A stretch of 64,000 nt of DNA from NCBI GenBank assembly GCA_025331565.1, contig JAFREQ010000014.1:3800501-3864500 (forward strand), written 5' to 3'. The notes under the pieces are model-generated. The model saw only the letters and a list, made by a program, of their open reading frames with translations. It searched no databases and had not been told where the DNA came from. The DNA is from Holacanthus passer (taxonomy: Eukaryota > Chordata > Actinopteri > Pomacanthidae). This document shows positions 1-13,900 of this stretch, one piece after another (within the stretch, counting starts at the first letter, position 1; the number at the start of each line of letters is the position of its first letter). The position numbers were made by a program, and so were the translations under genes.

Positions 1-1040
1 ATGGAAAACAGGATTCATCTTGTCTTGGGGGTTTTTGCTGTCAAAGATGTTATTTCAGTAAAAACAGGTATTCCTCGCCATTCCAACTGTTTCTTGTGAT
101 GAAATAGCTCCATTTGAAGAAGCTAAACTTCCCCTCAGAGTGATTTCACAGGGGTTAAGAAAGAAAGAGTAAGAAAACACCTCCTTTAACTGCTGTTTGT
201 TAATAATGTCACAACACTCACAGAAGCTCTTTTGAAATCACTGCTTAACACAGCTTTCAGTGGTGTATTGCTTAAAAAGGCATTAATTGCTTCAAAGTGA
301 ACGTCTGTGGGAGAATTCACACTGATTATCCTTCTTGGGTCAGTTTTAAGTCTGCTTAAATGTTTAATACATTCCACACTCGAGCTATGTGACCATCACA
401 CAAATGAATCACTCCCACCCTTTTCCCTGCACAAGTCTATGAAATGCAAGTGTGCTCTGATTAATAATTTTGTTTCATGGCCACACGCATAATCCTCATA
501 ATCCAAATGATACCTGGCATCCAAGGATGTTGGAGGGTTTAAAGTTAATAAAATTAATACAAGAAACAGTAGATTGATTCAACGGGAAAACACTGAATTA
601 GTTTATATAACTCTTAAAGGCTGCCATGGTCCAAGAATAAAGATGATGATGTCTTATAGATATCGGTGTATCACTATAATCAGAAATAGTCTGTGACATC
701 TCATCATGTAACATCTGAGGTTCCCTGACAATTGTCAGCCTTCAAACACTGAGCTCAGCTTACACTGGACAGTGTGCTCTGTACTCTGGCATGACACCAT
801 GACTTCAGTGCAATGCATGACCTTTGGCTTCTATCTGCAGCTCAGGTTGCTGTTTGTGTATTTCCACTTCAAGCAATTCTGAATGCGCTCCAGAGACAGA
901 AGCGCTAAAGGCTCTGATGTTATTTTTGTGCGGTGTCAGTCAGTCTCTCCTAAATTTTCAGCTCTGCACTGCAGCGTCATTACTGTGCACATTATTTTAG
1001 CAATGGAAGAAAAAGAAATGAACAAAGACACATAGCAGTG
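1..1040. other. Intergenic or 3' flanking DNA, no gene seen
   Basis: AT-rich sequence with only short, unrecognisable reading frames on either strand. It lies beyond the probable 3' end of the minus-strand ppp1r3 gene. I see no RNA gene, no long repeat and no splice-supported exon here. Confidence 0.5.
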
Positions 1041-1057
1041 CAGGGTGTAAGACCACG

Positions 1058-1063
1058 TTTAAT
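1058..1063 (-). terminator. Candidate polyadenylation signal of ppp1r3f-like gene
   Basis: The minus strand reads ATTAAA here, about 855 bases beyond the stop codon at 1917. This is the first plausible signal I found in the 3' flank. ATTAAA is the common variant of the AATAAA hexamer. The call is positional only; an earlier variant signal could be used instead. Confidence 0.3.
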
Positions 1064-1916
1064 GGTAACACACTGCAAAAACTTTCGTCACTTCAAACAT
1101 GTTGTTCAGTGCTTCAGTCTGTCTGTGAGGTCGTCAAAGTAGCGCTATAAAATTTCGCGTTGTGCAACAACAATATGGGTTTACTATGATGAACCAACAG
1201 GAAGACTTAAGTGCAATAGTGAGGAGACGCTGAGGAGGCTGGTTTTCTCTAATGATAAATATCACTTTCTACTTTCAACTTGTTTCGTCTCTCAAGCAGC
1301 ATCCATTTCAAACTTTTGGCATTAAGGCAACAACTTCACAAAGCCATGTCTTGCATTTGCATTTTGTAAACAAAATACCATTTGTATAACAAGTCTCTTT
1401 AGTTTCCCACAATGGTAATGTTTTTTGTCCTTCATTAAAGACATAATAACACATGGAATTCACAAAAGTTAAAGTCAGTGGTAGAGTGGTTAGACAACAA
1501 CCTCAGCTACATTGACAACAACAAACAAAAAACAAGTGCATTATAGTACTGATTGAATAAATCAGAACACCACATACACACATCTCCACATGACCAGGAA
1601 AAGTAATTACAGACCACTTACAAAACATATCTGATAATAGACTGTGCTGTAGATTAGAGTGATGCAGAATGCTGTTGTAGAAATGTATGAAATGTATACA
1701 TGAATTGTATAATACTTGTACAATTGCTTGCTTCTTGAATTGGACTTTGCTTTGAAATACTCACAAATTGTTCATTAGATGAAAATGTATATTAATCTAA
1801 AAATCTCACACAGTGATACACAACTTCAACAGGACACTCGTGTGTTTTTTAACTTGTTGGCTTATTTTGGGATCACGAAAAGGCACTTAACTTGAGAATA
1901 GATCAGAATGGCATAA

Positions 1917-4900
1917 TCACAAACGGTGCAAGACCAAAAGTAGTCCGATGAAGAAGAGGGCACTGGGTTCCTGCAACACTATCGAGAGGGAGACGACTCC
2001 ACTCAGAAAGACGATGGATGGCATCAGATTCCTGTTTACGTCATGCTCAGACTGGAGTTCAGAAACCTCTGACAATGTGTTTGGTAGATTCTCTAATAAT
2101 GTGTCAGGGGAAATCTGGGGAGTATCTTCCTTCTCTTCCCAAACTGAGACAGACTGAAGAGCTAAGTTTTGGCTCACCTCAGTGACACCTGTACTCACTG
2201 AGGGGTTCTCCGTGAGTTCAGGTGATGGTGGAGCTTCACCTTCAGCTCCCAGAGACGCCTGAATCTCTGCCACAGGAGACCCAAGCACAGGCATACTGCC
2301 TTCAGGAAGTGCTGCAGACCTGGTGGAACCTTCTGATAATCCTGCAACAAGTTCACTCAATCCCACTGCAACCTCTCGTTCAAAGCCCTGAGTCACAGTG
2401 GGAGCAGAGACGCGCTCAGCAGGCAGGTCAAGACAAGGATGGCTGGCTGGGCTGTCTGTCGATCCATCCTCTCCTGTTTCTGGCCACAGATTTGTCTCTG
2501 CAGTTGGAAGATGCATGCATGAGGCCTCTGAGGGAGGGATTTCCTCTCCGCCAGCCTGGGAGCTGTCTGCTCTCGGCCTCGACTCTTGTTGTAGAGAAGG
2601 GGTTGACTCAGGCAGCAGTGCAGAGGGACTATGAGGGTCTATGGGCTGCTCTGGTGTTCGGTTGCCTAATTCACAGTGGAGTCTGGGTAAAGGCTGTGAC
2701 TTATTTGGCTGGACTAATTCGCTGGCACAGAGTACAAAGGATGAATTAGTTTGAAGTGTGGTTTCGGATGACATACAAGGGAATTGTTCACCTGGGGATA
2801 CAGTATGAGCAGACAGTGCGCCATCAACAGATGGAAGCTCTTGGTTGGGTGTGACAGAGGGACCAGATGGGTGAACTGCAATCTGTTAAAGTAAAACAGT
2901 GAGACAACATTGACAGTTAGGAGAGTATAAAGACAAAGGGGAAGGATTTGTATTTCACATTAACATTACACACAGAGAGATGAAAAGCATTTTACTGCAT
3001 ACTAATGCTTTTCTGTAAGATGGAACCCATGCTGACATAGTCATTGTGAGGAAATGCAAACAAAACTGAAGCAGCATGATGGGATCGTTTTTTCAAAATT
3101 ATTGGAAAACATGTACTTTCTAATACCCTAACTTCCCTTGTCATGAGTATAAACCGTGTAAAGAGATAGTCCAAAGATACTTACCCAATGTACATATTTT
3201 CACATACTGAACTGGGGGTAGATTGTTTTTCCTTTCAACACCAGGAACTGGAACTAATGGCATCTCAAAAAGAACCTTATTTTCATTTTCACTTGATTTT
3301 ATTCAAAATGGTGAAATAGCTAATAATCTAGAAAAGAGCTTTGCCTGTTGTGAGGCTGCTGTGACAAACACCCAAGGTCAAATCGAGATCAGAATCAGAA
3401 CAATATAAAATATAGAACATAAAACGATATAAAACTAAAAGATAACAAAAACAGCAAGAGGAACAAGTGCAAGAGCAAGTCGCATTAAACACAGATAACA
3501 GATGGGCCAAGACAGAGTTGTGCGTTAGATATAAATGAATATATGAACGTAACATATTATTCTAATGTTTCCAGATGAAAATCCAGCTGTGACCTGGTAT
3601 CCATTTCCAAGGCAAAACATAGCAGAATTACACTGAGTAAAACATACATGCACAGTGTTGTAAAATTATGAAATTTAAATTTAAGACTTAATAGCACCAC
3701 AAAATGAGTAAAATGTAAAGGGAAACCAAAACTTTTGCACACAACTGAATGCTCAGCAAGTGAACCATTAAAACATTGAAACCTGGCAATGAAATTGAAA
3801 ACATTTAACCAGAAAATTATTACACAAAGCTTTGGAAAATTAATATGTCATGAATGATAAAGTTTTAATGTTCAACCCCTGAATACCCCTGAATTAGATG
3901 GATGATGTGTGGAGCAAGGCAAACATTTACTAGTTGGAAGAAGCTGACGTTCATATATTAGTCAACTGGTTCACTTTTGATTTTAATGCTCTGCCAACAG
4001 GAAACAACATGCATGTGAATACTGATGTAAAACAAACATGAAGAAGAGCTGGATGAGTACATGCCTAAAAGATATATTTGTATTATCAGTAACACATTAA
4101 TACCAGATCAGTGTTATGCTGACCCATTATAACTTCCTTTTTTCTGAAATCTAAATTCCTTACCAAAATGTTAATGTAAGCCCCTGGTAATCCTAGTTTA
4201 AATTCTAGTTCAGTTCTCTCTTCCAAAATTTACTTAAAAAAAAAAAAAAAAAAAACAAGATAAAAAGTTGCCTATATTGTAGCCTTGAGCAACGCCGTAA
4301 AAATAATTTATTTACATGTGGCAACATTTACAGTAACAGTTTGACATTTTGGGAAACATGCTTATTTACCAAGAGTTAGACAAGAAGACCAACACCACTC
4401 CCATGGCTGTTAATTAAATAGGAGATGGTAAGCCAAGAACTTGTCTGGCACATAACGCACTGTAGAAAAATGAAGTCTAAAAACTTTGGTGAGATACAGT
4501 ATAATGCATGGAGTCAAATCAGTCTCAATATTTATGAATGCATAGGAAAGGATTTACAAATGTATTTCTGGATTTATATATAAATGACTCTCTCCACAAA
4601 AAGACCTGACTTCAAAATAAATGGGTGCAAAAACATAAACAGCATGCATCATGATGTGAATACAATAAGACGCTTACGAGGAGAATAGCATACAGTACTC
4701 GTGCTACAACGGTGAGATGCGAGACATTACCTAAGTTGTTGCTGAAGCTTCAATGAGCTGTGAACAATAGACAATCAAGCCATTGATGATAAGCTTTGAA
4801 AGTTGAACAGAAATGTTATGTTTATTAGACACATGACTCGCATAAAGGGAAAAAGCACTTAGCCTGCTTACCTGTTAAATGGGAATGTGTCAACAACAGC

Positions 4901-7900
4901 ATGCACATCAAGATAATTTGAACACACAAGAACAAGAAATTGTAAACTGAAAAGTGTGTGTCCTCTGTTGGCAAGTAAATAGATGTGATGAACGATTTTG
5001 ACTTTTTGAAGGTCATAGAAATTTGGTTCACAATTAATTCCATTTATAGCCGTTCCTTTCTTTCTCATTCTTTTTATTTTACCTTACCTCTATGTCAATC
5101 TCCGGCTGTACGATGACTGGGCATACAGCTGTAGGCCTGACAAGTCCTGGCTTGGAGGTCCCTGCTTCTTCTGCTGATGTAAAATAGATAATTACACTGT
5201 CAGAATCTGATTACACTGAATACAGAAAAAGCAATAACTTTATTTAATCAGAATTTTTTATTTACAGTATATAAACAATTAAAGGGGCACTCCATGGATG
5301 GAAACATTTGTGTAAGGACTTCTGAGTTTCAGATCTAATCTTTCTAAAGTTTGGGGAAAAAATCAGTGAGTGCTCCAACTCAGAATGGAAATGCAATGCT
5401 TGCAGAGTATACTTGTTTTAAGTAAACTGATCCATTCTACATCCTATGCAGTATCACAGTACAGCAGTGTATTTATGTCTATTCATGCCTTTTTTCACAG
5501 ATAGTGAATCTTCATACTGTACCTTCTTCCCTTTCCTGCTCATCCTCTGAATCAAAATCATCATTCATACTGAAAGAAAAGAAAGAGATTTGGATTGTAA
5601 GACGATATAAAAACAAGACAAAACTATTCATAGTACTTTAAAACATACAGTCAAATGTCTACATGGTTTTACGCTTTACATCCATATCTGATGTCTAGAA
5701 AACAACAAGAAATTGCTTTGTCGATTACTCAGACAGTTTTATGTTTGAGACTCATCTTGGGTCGAAAAAGGCAGCGTCTGAGTTGGCTCACAAATGCAGC
5801 AGCCATGTATGAAAAGAAAGGATGCCAATTTGGGCCCAGAGATTATTAATAGTTAATGTATAAAGAAGGCACATTCAAAATGACAAAACAAGGTGCCCAC
5901 ACACCATCATCAACACCTGTTATGGATAATTAGGTTTAATATTTGCTGATGCAGTTGAATTAGCCATTTTATTTGAACATGGCTGGGTATCATTAGACTG
6001 TTTGCTGAAATAGATGGAAATAGATGGTGGTAAATTACTGAGTGAGACATTGTAGAATGAGGGTAAGGGTCACTGAAAAGTGCAAGGATAATATGAGCCA
6101 GTAGAAGTCGTATTTCTATATTGAATTCAAATGTGAATGTGGTGACAGTAATTACTGGAGGAGACAGTGGGTATTTCAGCAAAATGTATTTATTTGAATA
6201 TTCCCAATGACATATAATCCATGTCCTTCCTATGTTAGAGATTTTTAATTGTGGTCACATGAGAGCTTAGATGTTTATATATTAATGGCAGAGCTGATAA
6301 AATATAGCCCTGATTCATTTTAAAATCATCTGCAAAATAATGATGGAGTTTTCTATTAAAAAGGCACTTGTGCTGAAAGAGGTGGGGGGGTGCAACATTG
6401 CCAAGAGTCCTGCAGAGGATGCCAAATGAAATAAAGGTCAAGAAGTGTGAAGAGCATGTGACTGGAGCTGCACAAATAGAGTGGGGGTAACCTGGCAAGA
6501 TGTTCATACTCCTTGTGATCATTGGACTTTCATGTCATATCATGTCCACGTCTTTATGTCAGCTGGAATGATTTAAAATCTGATAGAGATCTGACAAAGA
6601 TCTTTGCATTATGCGTGCCTGATGATGTGAAGTCATCAATCGCTGTGCTCTGCACACCCTGTTTGTGCATAGGTCTATACATATTATAAAAGATCTAAAA
6701 ACCTATTTAGATATTTTTTAAAACTGTGATAGCCATACTCTGGTCTGGTCTGAATATGTGGTCCTGTTTGGCCCAGGTCATGTTGCAATCCTCTAGATTG
6801 ACTCAGCAGCAAGTTGATGCAAAAAGGACTAAGAGCGATGCAAACCTCAACCTTATCACTTGGTGATCAAGGCAGATGACGTTGAAAACAAAACAGCATT
6901 GTTCCTGCTGTGGTCTCACTATTCATCATCAGCTATATTGCATTAATGTGTGATCTCTATATTTACCTGAGGTCGATGCACTTCAGTTAAATATAAACTA
7001 AACCAGCAGTAGCTTTACTTCAAACCTACTATATATGTAATTGATATCAATATATAGTAAGTAATACATTCAAGTGTCTAACCATTAACAAGGCAACCAC
7101 TTGCTGCCTTGTTAATGTGTTAAGATCCAATTATCAGTGAACTTCAAAGCACCTAATAAATCGATGATGTTTGCTACAGTGGGGGTGCCGGTACAGTTTC
7201 TGCTCCCCAAACTCCGCCTTTTCAATCAGTGACTCATCCATCTCTAACAACCCATCTGGCCTATTCGTACTTCCAAACAGCTACAGCAGAGAAGACCTAC
7301 ATGACGACTACATCAGTTTATACCCTGTTTGTTCCTTTTATGGGTCCTGATAAGCTTGAGGGATCTTTCCTGCTGTCCTCTGTCTCCATCACTGTGAGAT
7401 TCATCACACACTTTCATGCTGATGTAACGATTAACCAGGCATTTAAATCTTCCTCTCAGGGATTAGAAGATTTTAATGGAGTAAAATAGGAACAGCAGGG
7501 GTTTGTGTGGTTGTCTCCAACTACACATGGGAACGAGGCCAATCTGCTCCATGCATTGAAATTACTCTGCTCGTCTATGACTCTGACAGAAAAGGTCAGA
7601 GGTAAATTTAATGCAGGGAAACGTCAGGCCTGAAAACGACACCTGCCCTTTGCCTATTTTGATCGCCATCACACACCACTGGATGATTGGCATTCTGAGG
7701 AGGGTGTGTACTCTGTCCACTACTCTTTCTGTCTCTCATTGCAGGGCAAAGACACCAGAGCCAGCCATAACTCGGTAGCGCGGTAGCTTTGACATTCATG
7801 CAACAAACTGTGTAACTCTGGTTAACATCCTGCTTTGCTTTAGAATTGACTTCTTAATATGCTGAATGTCGTCTCCAGGCAGAACTATGGAATAAAGCTG

Positions 7901-9133
7901 AATGCTCATTGCACAAAAACTCAAAGGGAATTAGTAGGCAACTGGAGCTCTGGAGCTGTTGCACAACCCCTATGTCTGATGCTCTTGTGACTTTGTTTAC
8001 ATCTATCTCTTTGTGATTTGATGGCAAATATGGAAGCTATACCAAGGTTGGGCTCGTCATTGGTTACCTGGGTCTTAAAGTTTTAATATTCAGTTTAATT
8101 TAATATGCCTTTGAGCATTTTAATTTTGCCTTTGATTAGAAGGTTGGACACCTTGCAACCTTCAAGCAGATTGGAATTTCACAAACAGTTATAAGTGGTG
8201 AGCAGATCAATGTGTGGAGGTCAGAGGGCAAAGCACTCTCAGACAGACAGCGTGCGTGCAACAGGAGATTTACCTGTAAGCTTTTGGAGGTTTGAGGATA
8301 CCTCTCTTTTGCTGTGTGTCGACGGCTGCCTGAGCTGAATCCTCTTCATAGGACAGGAGCAGAGTCACCACATAATTCATAGAGGAGTTGTTAGCCCAGT
8401 AATCACCATCAGAGGTTTCATAGCGAACAACAAACTCGATGCGAGAGCCGTGTGTGATATAAGGTGGCGCAAAAGACAGCTTGAAGGAGAACTGATCAGT
8501 GTCTCCATCATGGGAGCCTTGGACGTACTCTGCTGGGTGATCAAAGTAAGTTGCCCAGTTGTCCATAGTGGACCTGATATAAACTGCTTTGTGGAAGGAG
8601 ATGTTCAGAACTCGTACTACCCCACAGAAGGCAAGTGGCTCATTCTCTACTGAAGACATTTGCTCAATCTCCACTTTATTATTGCGCACAGCCTGCAGCA
8701 GGACACTGTCGGTGGGTGCACTAAACTCAGGGTGCACACGATAGGTCGGTTCTCTCTGCGGCTTTCTATACTTTGCTTCCTCTTCCTCCCACCTTGCACT
8801 GTCCTCTTCCTCCTCCGAGTCATAGGCTGCAAACTCCTTCACATCTATCAGATCCCCACCTGTTGTATCGGCAAACGACACCCTCTTTCCTGCAGACAGA
8901 GCCAGGTGGATTCGCATGTACTCGGCTGTCTCATCGTAGATGGACGCGCCGCGTTTTCTGGGCACCGGGGAGCATCTCGGGATGAGGTGGACGTCCTCGG
9001 TGTCATCCTCTTCATCATCTTCATCATCGTCCTCGTCGTCTATCGGGGACCCACTCTTTGCGTCCTCGGCTGACTTGTCAGTTTTGATCGTGGTAAAAAG
9101 GCCCTCTTCACTTGGTATGGTTAAAAAGGACAT
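1917..9133 (-). CDS. ppp1r3f: Protein phosphatase 1 regulatory subunit 3 (glycogen-targeting, PPP1R3F/3A type)
   Basis: PPP1R3 subunits bring the PP1 catalytic subunit to glycogen and to enzymes such as glycogen synthase. Coding exons on the minus strand are 9133-8274, 5569-5523, 5173-5088 and 2882-1917; the phases fit and give about 652 residues. An in-frame ATG at 9145 would add four residues. Residues 32-46 are a run of Asp and Glu. The PP1-docking RVxF motif is RVSF at 84-87. A CBM21 glycogen-binding domain spans about 145-262, with the WxNNxxxNY signature at 246-254 (WANNSSMNY; the usual Gly is Ser). The last exon encodes a low-complexity Ser/Glu-rich region and ends in a hydrophobic stretch (FFIGLLLVL), consistent with the C-terminal membrane anchor of PPP1R3A and PPP1R3F. 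CBM21 resembles both paralogues; the DHPAEYV segment and the Xp11-type neighbours favour 3F. Family call is strong, paralogue call moderate. Confidence 0.8.
4232..4255. repeat. Poly(A) tract
   Basis: A run of about 20 A residues in ppp1r3 intron 3, just left of an interspersed-repeat fragment at 4331-4440. It may be an old retroposon tail or a simple homopolymer; the sequence alone does not decide. Confidence 0.7.
4331..4440 (+). mobile_element. Short fragment of an inverted-terminal-repeat element
   Basis: This stretch contains TTTGACATTTTGGGAAACAT followed by GCTTATTT and a TTAGACAAGAAGACC-like segment. The same left end is seen at about 50050 and, more diverged, at 30725. Only the left part of the element is recognisable here. 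It lies in ppp1r3 intron 3 and looks like a truncated copy of the family described at 50050-50420. Confidence 0.6.
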
Positions 9134-9151
9134 CTTTGCATACATGTGCAC

Positions 9152-10430
9152 TCATGGAAGCTCAACTGAGGACATATGACCATCAAACACTCTTTTTTAC
9201 GCAGCGGGACGCACGGTGGATCCAGCGTTACGCACAGCCTCTCCAGCCTGTGTGGCGTTCAACGTCACCCATGGAAAACGTGTCTTTCCTGCCAGCCCTT
9301 GTGATAGTGTATCCTCTGGTTTACGCGACTTTATGCATCGCAGTTTGGCTGCTGTCGCGGAAGGAGCAGTCTCTAATTATAGCACTGACCCATGGATCTC
9401 CATGCCCCAAATGTGTCTTTTAACTTGGTATAATCCTGCAACTCCCCCTTGTTCTGTTTGGTTCTGGCTGGACAAACGCCCACTGCTGGAAATGGGAAAT
9501 TAAAGTAATATAATATCGGCCAATTGCCAGTCATGACATATTATTAAACCGATGTATAGACACCATCATTAGGCTATATTAAAACTTGGAAATTATTATT
9601 TAAAGCTGGAGTCTAATTCATCAGCACGGTTAAAAGTCCCTAAAGGAAAAATGATTAACATGCAGGTCATTAATTCAATTGTAATTGTGCTTTTTTTATA
9701 TGTGATAACAAACAAATATGTTGAAATGCTGGAAGTCAAAGCTATGATACATTATTGCTTTATTTATAGTGTACTTTGAATGTTGTGATTCTTTTGTAAT
9801 CTCACTTATGTGGTCTACTACAATGTGCCTCTTTTTGGGGGGGTCCCAAAAAAATCATAAAGTCAAGCAAAGTTGAAGATACACAGTAATTGACACAACT
9901 TTGTAAGGCCTAATTTAATTGCCAGAGTGGTATTTTTATACATTACCTCATCCTGATATCCAAGGACTGAGACGCTGAAGTCAGGTTCTGCAATTTAATT
10001 TAATGGCACTACTAAAATATGTAATTTAAGCACTTTACTATTTATGATGCATGAACAATAAGAAATAAGAAGAATTTCAAGTAGTGGAAAAACAACCACA
10101 TTGTAAGTCTTATTGGATGCTATTATGTGCGCTCATTTTTACTGGGAATAAACACGTTAAAGTCTTTGTTTACATCTGATTTGACATTTAAGGTCTTGAA
10201 CAACATGTGTGATTAATTACGAACTTCCTACATTTTAATAACATTTTCTTTTTAACCAGTAATCTCACAGAAGGGAAGTTAAAAAATGTGATGAAGTCAT
10301 GCAATGTGAATGTGTTTAGACATTAAACATATAAATGATATTTTAAACTCATTGACGTTAAAGTTTTTTCACGACAGCCGTCAACTGCTGCGCTTTGCTC
10401 GCTGCGCAGTTCAGGCCACCATGTAAACAC
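9152..10430. other. Divergent intergenic region between ppp1r3f-like and tspyl2-like genes
   Basis: Just right of the ppp1r3 start (9152-9500) the DNA is CpG-richer and is expected to hold its 5' UTR and promoter; no TATA box stands out. From 9500 to 10360 it is AT-rich with no coding potential I trust. The tspyl2 promoter begins at about 10360. Confidence 0.45.
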
Positions 10431-10440
10431 ACCCTTGAAT

Positions 10441-10510
10441 GTGATTGGTGGAGAGGTTTTAGCGCGTCGTGCCGTAGCCAATCAGAGGATTGTTTTTCTG
10501 TCACGTCGGT
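10441..10510 (+). promoter_or_regulatory. Candidate promoter core with two opposed CCAAT boxes and a CRE-like site
   Basis: ATTGG (an inverted CCAAT) lies at 10444-10448 and CCAAT at 10478-10482, 30 bases apart and in opposite orientation. TCACGTCG follows at about 10501, close to a CREB/ATF half-site. CpGs are enriched here relative to the flanks. The cluster is about 440 bases upstream of the tspyl2-like ATG, with a presumed unspliced 5' UTR between. Paired NF-Y sites in a TATA-less promoter fit a broadly expressed gene. Transcription start is not determined. Confidence 0.5.
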
Positions 10511-10923
10511 GTAGGGATAGTAAGCTAACGGATAATGCAAACATAAAACTAATATAAAGAAGACGGATTGTTGCTAAAGCCGATATAAGACTGGAAGGTT
10601 TGATTATTTGGACCGAATCTTTCTTGTTGGACTTTTGGTCGTGAAAATGTGTTGCAACCATCACGGCGAGGACACACGGATTGGGTAACGTGAGCTAGCT
10701 AAGGTTAGCAATAGCGCGCTAATTCCGCAAGGCCGCGGAGAAACACAAGAGCTGCTTCCTGTTCTAGCTCCATTGAGAATGTAGGTTACATTTCAATCCG
10801 AGTTACAGAATCACAGAAGGTGTTTAAGCAGCTAGTTCAGTGTTGTAATAGATCGCATTTAAGTTTGTTTTAGTTGAGCTTGCGGGCTAACTAGCTTGTT
10901 AGCTATTTGGCTAGCTCGCTAGC

Positions 10924-13900
10924 ATGAGTGAACTGACGGGCTGCAAACAGTCCGCTGACTCTGCATCGAGGAAACGGAGTCTGTCATCCGAGCACGATGA
11001 AGGCAGCACGGTTCCCAGCAAGTCCATAAAAGTAAGCGATGCATCAAATGAAGCTTTGGTTGCTTTGGAAAGTTTCAAAAACAGTGAAACTGATAGTAAA
11101 GAAATAGATGGGAGCGAGGGCCAGTCAAAAGATAGTGAGAAAGATCCAGCTGCTGTGGATCAGGGCTCAGACAGCACGGATGGCATCAGTGCACTGCCTA
11201 TCAACAACTCCAATACTGACAGTCACGATCCCAGCAACACTGAAAAACCACAGTCCTCAGATACATATGGATCTGCTGACACAAAGGAAGATGCAGAGAA
11301 AACAGGAGGAGCAAAGCCGATTCCTTCAACTCCTCTCGGCCAGTCCGACTCAGCAGCCATAGCAGCTGCTGAAGCACTTGCCAGTCTCACAGGAGGAGAC
11401 GGAGAAGACAGTCAAGAGACTCCTTGCTCATCTGAAAAGGTGAAACAGGTGAAACAGGGGAGCAAATTCAAACAACGTGGGGCCCACCAGTCCTCAAGAG
11501 CTGCCTCGAAAACACAGGCAGCTGCTGCAGATAGCTCCACATCTGTGCACAGTACTGACAGAGAAGATGCAGATGATATGCCAGAAGCAGATGAAGGTGA
11601 TGAATCCATATCTGGATCATCCTCCACTCCGAGCTCCTCTTTCCCATCAGACAATGAGGACAATGATGATGGGGAGTGTGCCATTGTGTCAGTTAAGATG
11701 GCCCCAGAGATGAGGCAGTCAGTGGCTCTCCTGGCACAGGTACAAATGAGACTGGAAGCTCTTGAGAAGAAAAGTGCCCGGCTTCACCAACGGCTGGAAC
11801 TGAAGATTAGTCGTCAGCGGCGCCCACATCTGGATCAGCGCAGTTCCATTGCAAAAACTATCCCTGGCTTCTGGGTGACAGCTGTATCCTTGAAATGAAA
11901 AAAATCCACTTTCTTCATTGCTGTGTTGTGTTTGAGTTATTGAAATAAACACATGTTGGGTTTTTTCTTAACTTTGATGTGCCAGTTGTTGAACCATCCT
12001 CATCTCTCAGCTCACATTGACGAGACAGATGAAGATGCTCTTAGTTACATGATTGATCTTGAGGTAAGAAGAGTTGCTATGTTTTTACAATGTCAGGCTA
12101 TTGTATTTTGCCTATTAGCAAAATTCAGACATTCCCTCATGTCTTACAGATCGAGTCCTTCAAGAATAATAAGCTAGGCTACAGGATCCGTTTCCACTTC
12201 AGGCGGAACCCATACTTCCAGAACAACATCATCATGAAGGAGCTGCACCTTGGGATGGGAGGTAAAAATATGCATGTGGTGATAAAACAGGGCTGTACAG
12301 CGCGACTTATACAGTATGTCGTACATGCTACATTTCAGCATCTTAAATGAACTTAAATTACCATTTGTCCTTACCTGAAATAATTTAGCTTAACTCAGTA
12401 TCAGGACAGTTCTTTTAAAAAAAAATATGGATAACTTATTGTGATATGGTAAACAAATTCTGCATGTTTGTAACAGTGAAGTGTAAAATAACTTGTGCAC
12501 TTGTGAAATGTTATTCCCTGTTGCTTGGTTTTGGCACTTCTGTTGTTTCGAACTTAGATTAACATAAAAGTCTGGCATTTTCTATTATTTAAATGTATCA
12601 GAACCTGCTGCAATATGGTGGCAGCAGAGACTTATCTCACAAGCCAGATGCGTCATCTATTGTATAATTCAATGAGTGAGTTGGACTAGAAGACATGAGA
12701 ACATGAAGCAGTATTTTCAAGTTATCAACCAAAACCAAAACCCCAAATGAGCCTGCGAAGAAGAAATGCCAAATAAAAATTAGAGTGAAACACTGAGTGG
12801 GAAAAGGATTTCCCTTGGCTAACTTTTGATGAGGAACAGCAACTATTCTTCTGTTGTTGATGCAGAGAGGCTGCAGAAGAAATTTGAGGATTTTACCCTC
12901 ATATTGTGAGTCCTATTGTTAAGTGACACTAGTTGTGGCCGTTGTCTTAAACCTGTTCCATCTAAATCGTGCGGATTATAGTTTTTAGTTGTAACACTGC
13001 TTCCCTTGTTTCCTTGTGTAAGAGACGAGAGAAGTATAAGAGACCAAAAACAATTTACAGATTTACAATGTACAAACAATAGATTTTCATGTAAATGATA
13101 TTGTATATATGATGATGGAAATTTACTGAGATTTGTAAAGTTCATTTGAAGCAAGAGGTGTTATATCCCTGCTGTTTACCATTATGGGCAAAAAAAGAAA
13201 ATGTTAGTCTGAAAGCGTTTTGTTTTTTTAAGGTTTGGGTGCCGTCCTGTATGCAACATTAATGTCTTTTTCCAGTCACATGCCTCTTTAAGTGGTGACC
13301 TGCGCTACTTGTGCTTGTTTTTAGAGATGGTAATGGCGTTATACTCATGCTAGATAACTTTCAACCTCTAACAGTGCTATGTGCAAAATAAGTTAATGTA
13401 TAGCCCTGTTAGTTAAGGCACAGTTGTCATAATACATAATAATAGGTAATGAATTCACAGCGTTATGGCACAAAGAGTCAGACGTTGCGTCATAGCACTG
13501 TCAAGGTCATCCGTACTGTAGAGCCAGTTGATTATGTATGCAATATATTGGCATATAATGATGAATTATGCCATGTACATTTTGTTTTTCATTTGGTAGA
13601 AGAAAACAGCAAAACAATGAAAACATTAAATTTCAACCAGGATACATTCAGTCATAGTTTGGAGTAAAAAGACAAATAGCAACACTTTCTGTGGACCTAC
13701 TGCCAAATAGTGCTAAAAGTTACAAGTACATAGCCAGAAAGCCACAGACAAAGTTCAGCAGACTTGACACCTTCACACCCATGGAACACTGCAGCCGCGT
13801 AGTTAATGCTAAGATGAAGTGTGATGCTGTTGTATTTGTTGTGCTATCTATGTATGTAAATATGGATGGACAGAATAGAACACCTTTCAAAACAGTGCAA

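Noticed and set aside
2222..2749. 175-codon plus-strand frame opposite the last ppp1r3f exon
   Set aside because: It is the antisense shadow of the real exon 2882-1917, which is tied by splice phase to the other three exons.
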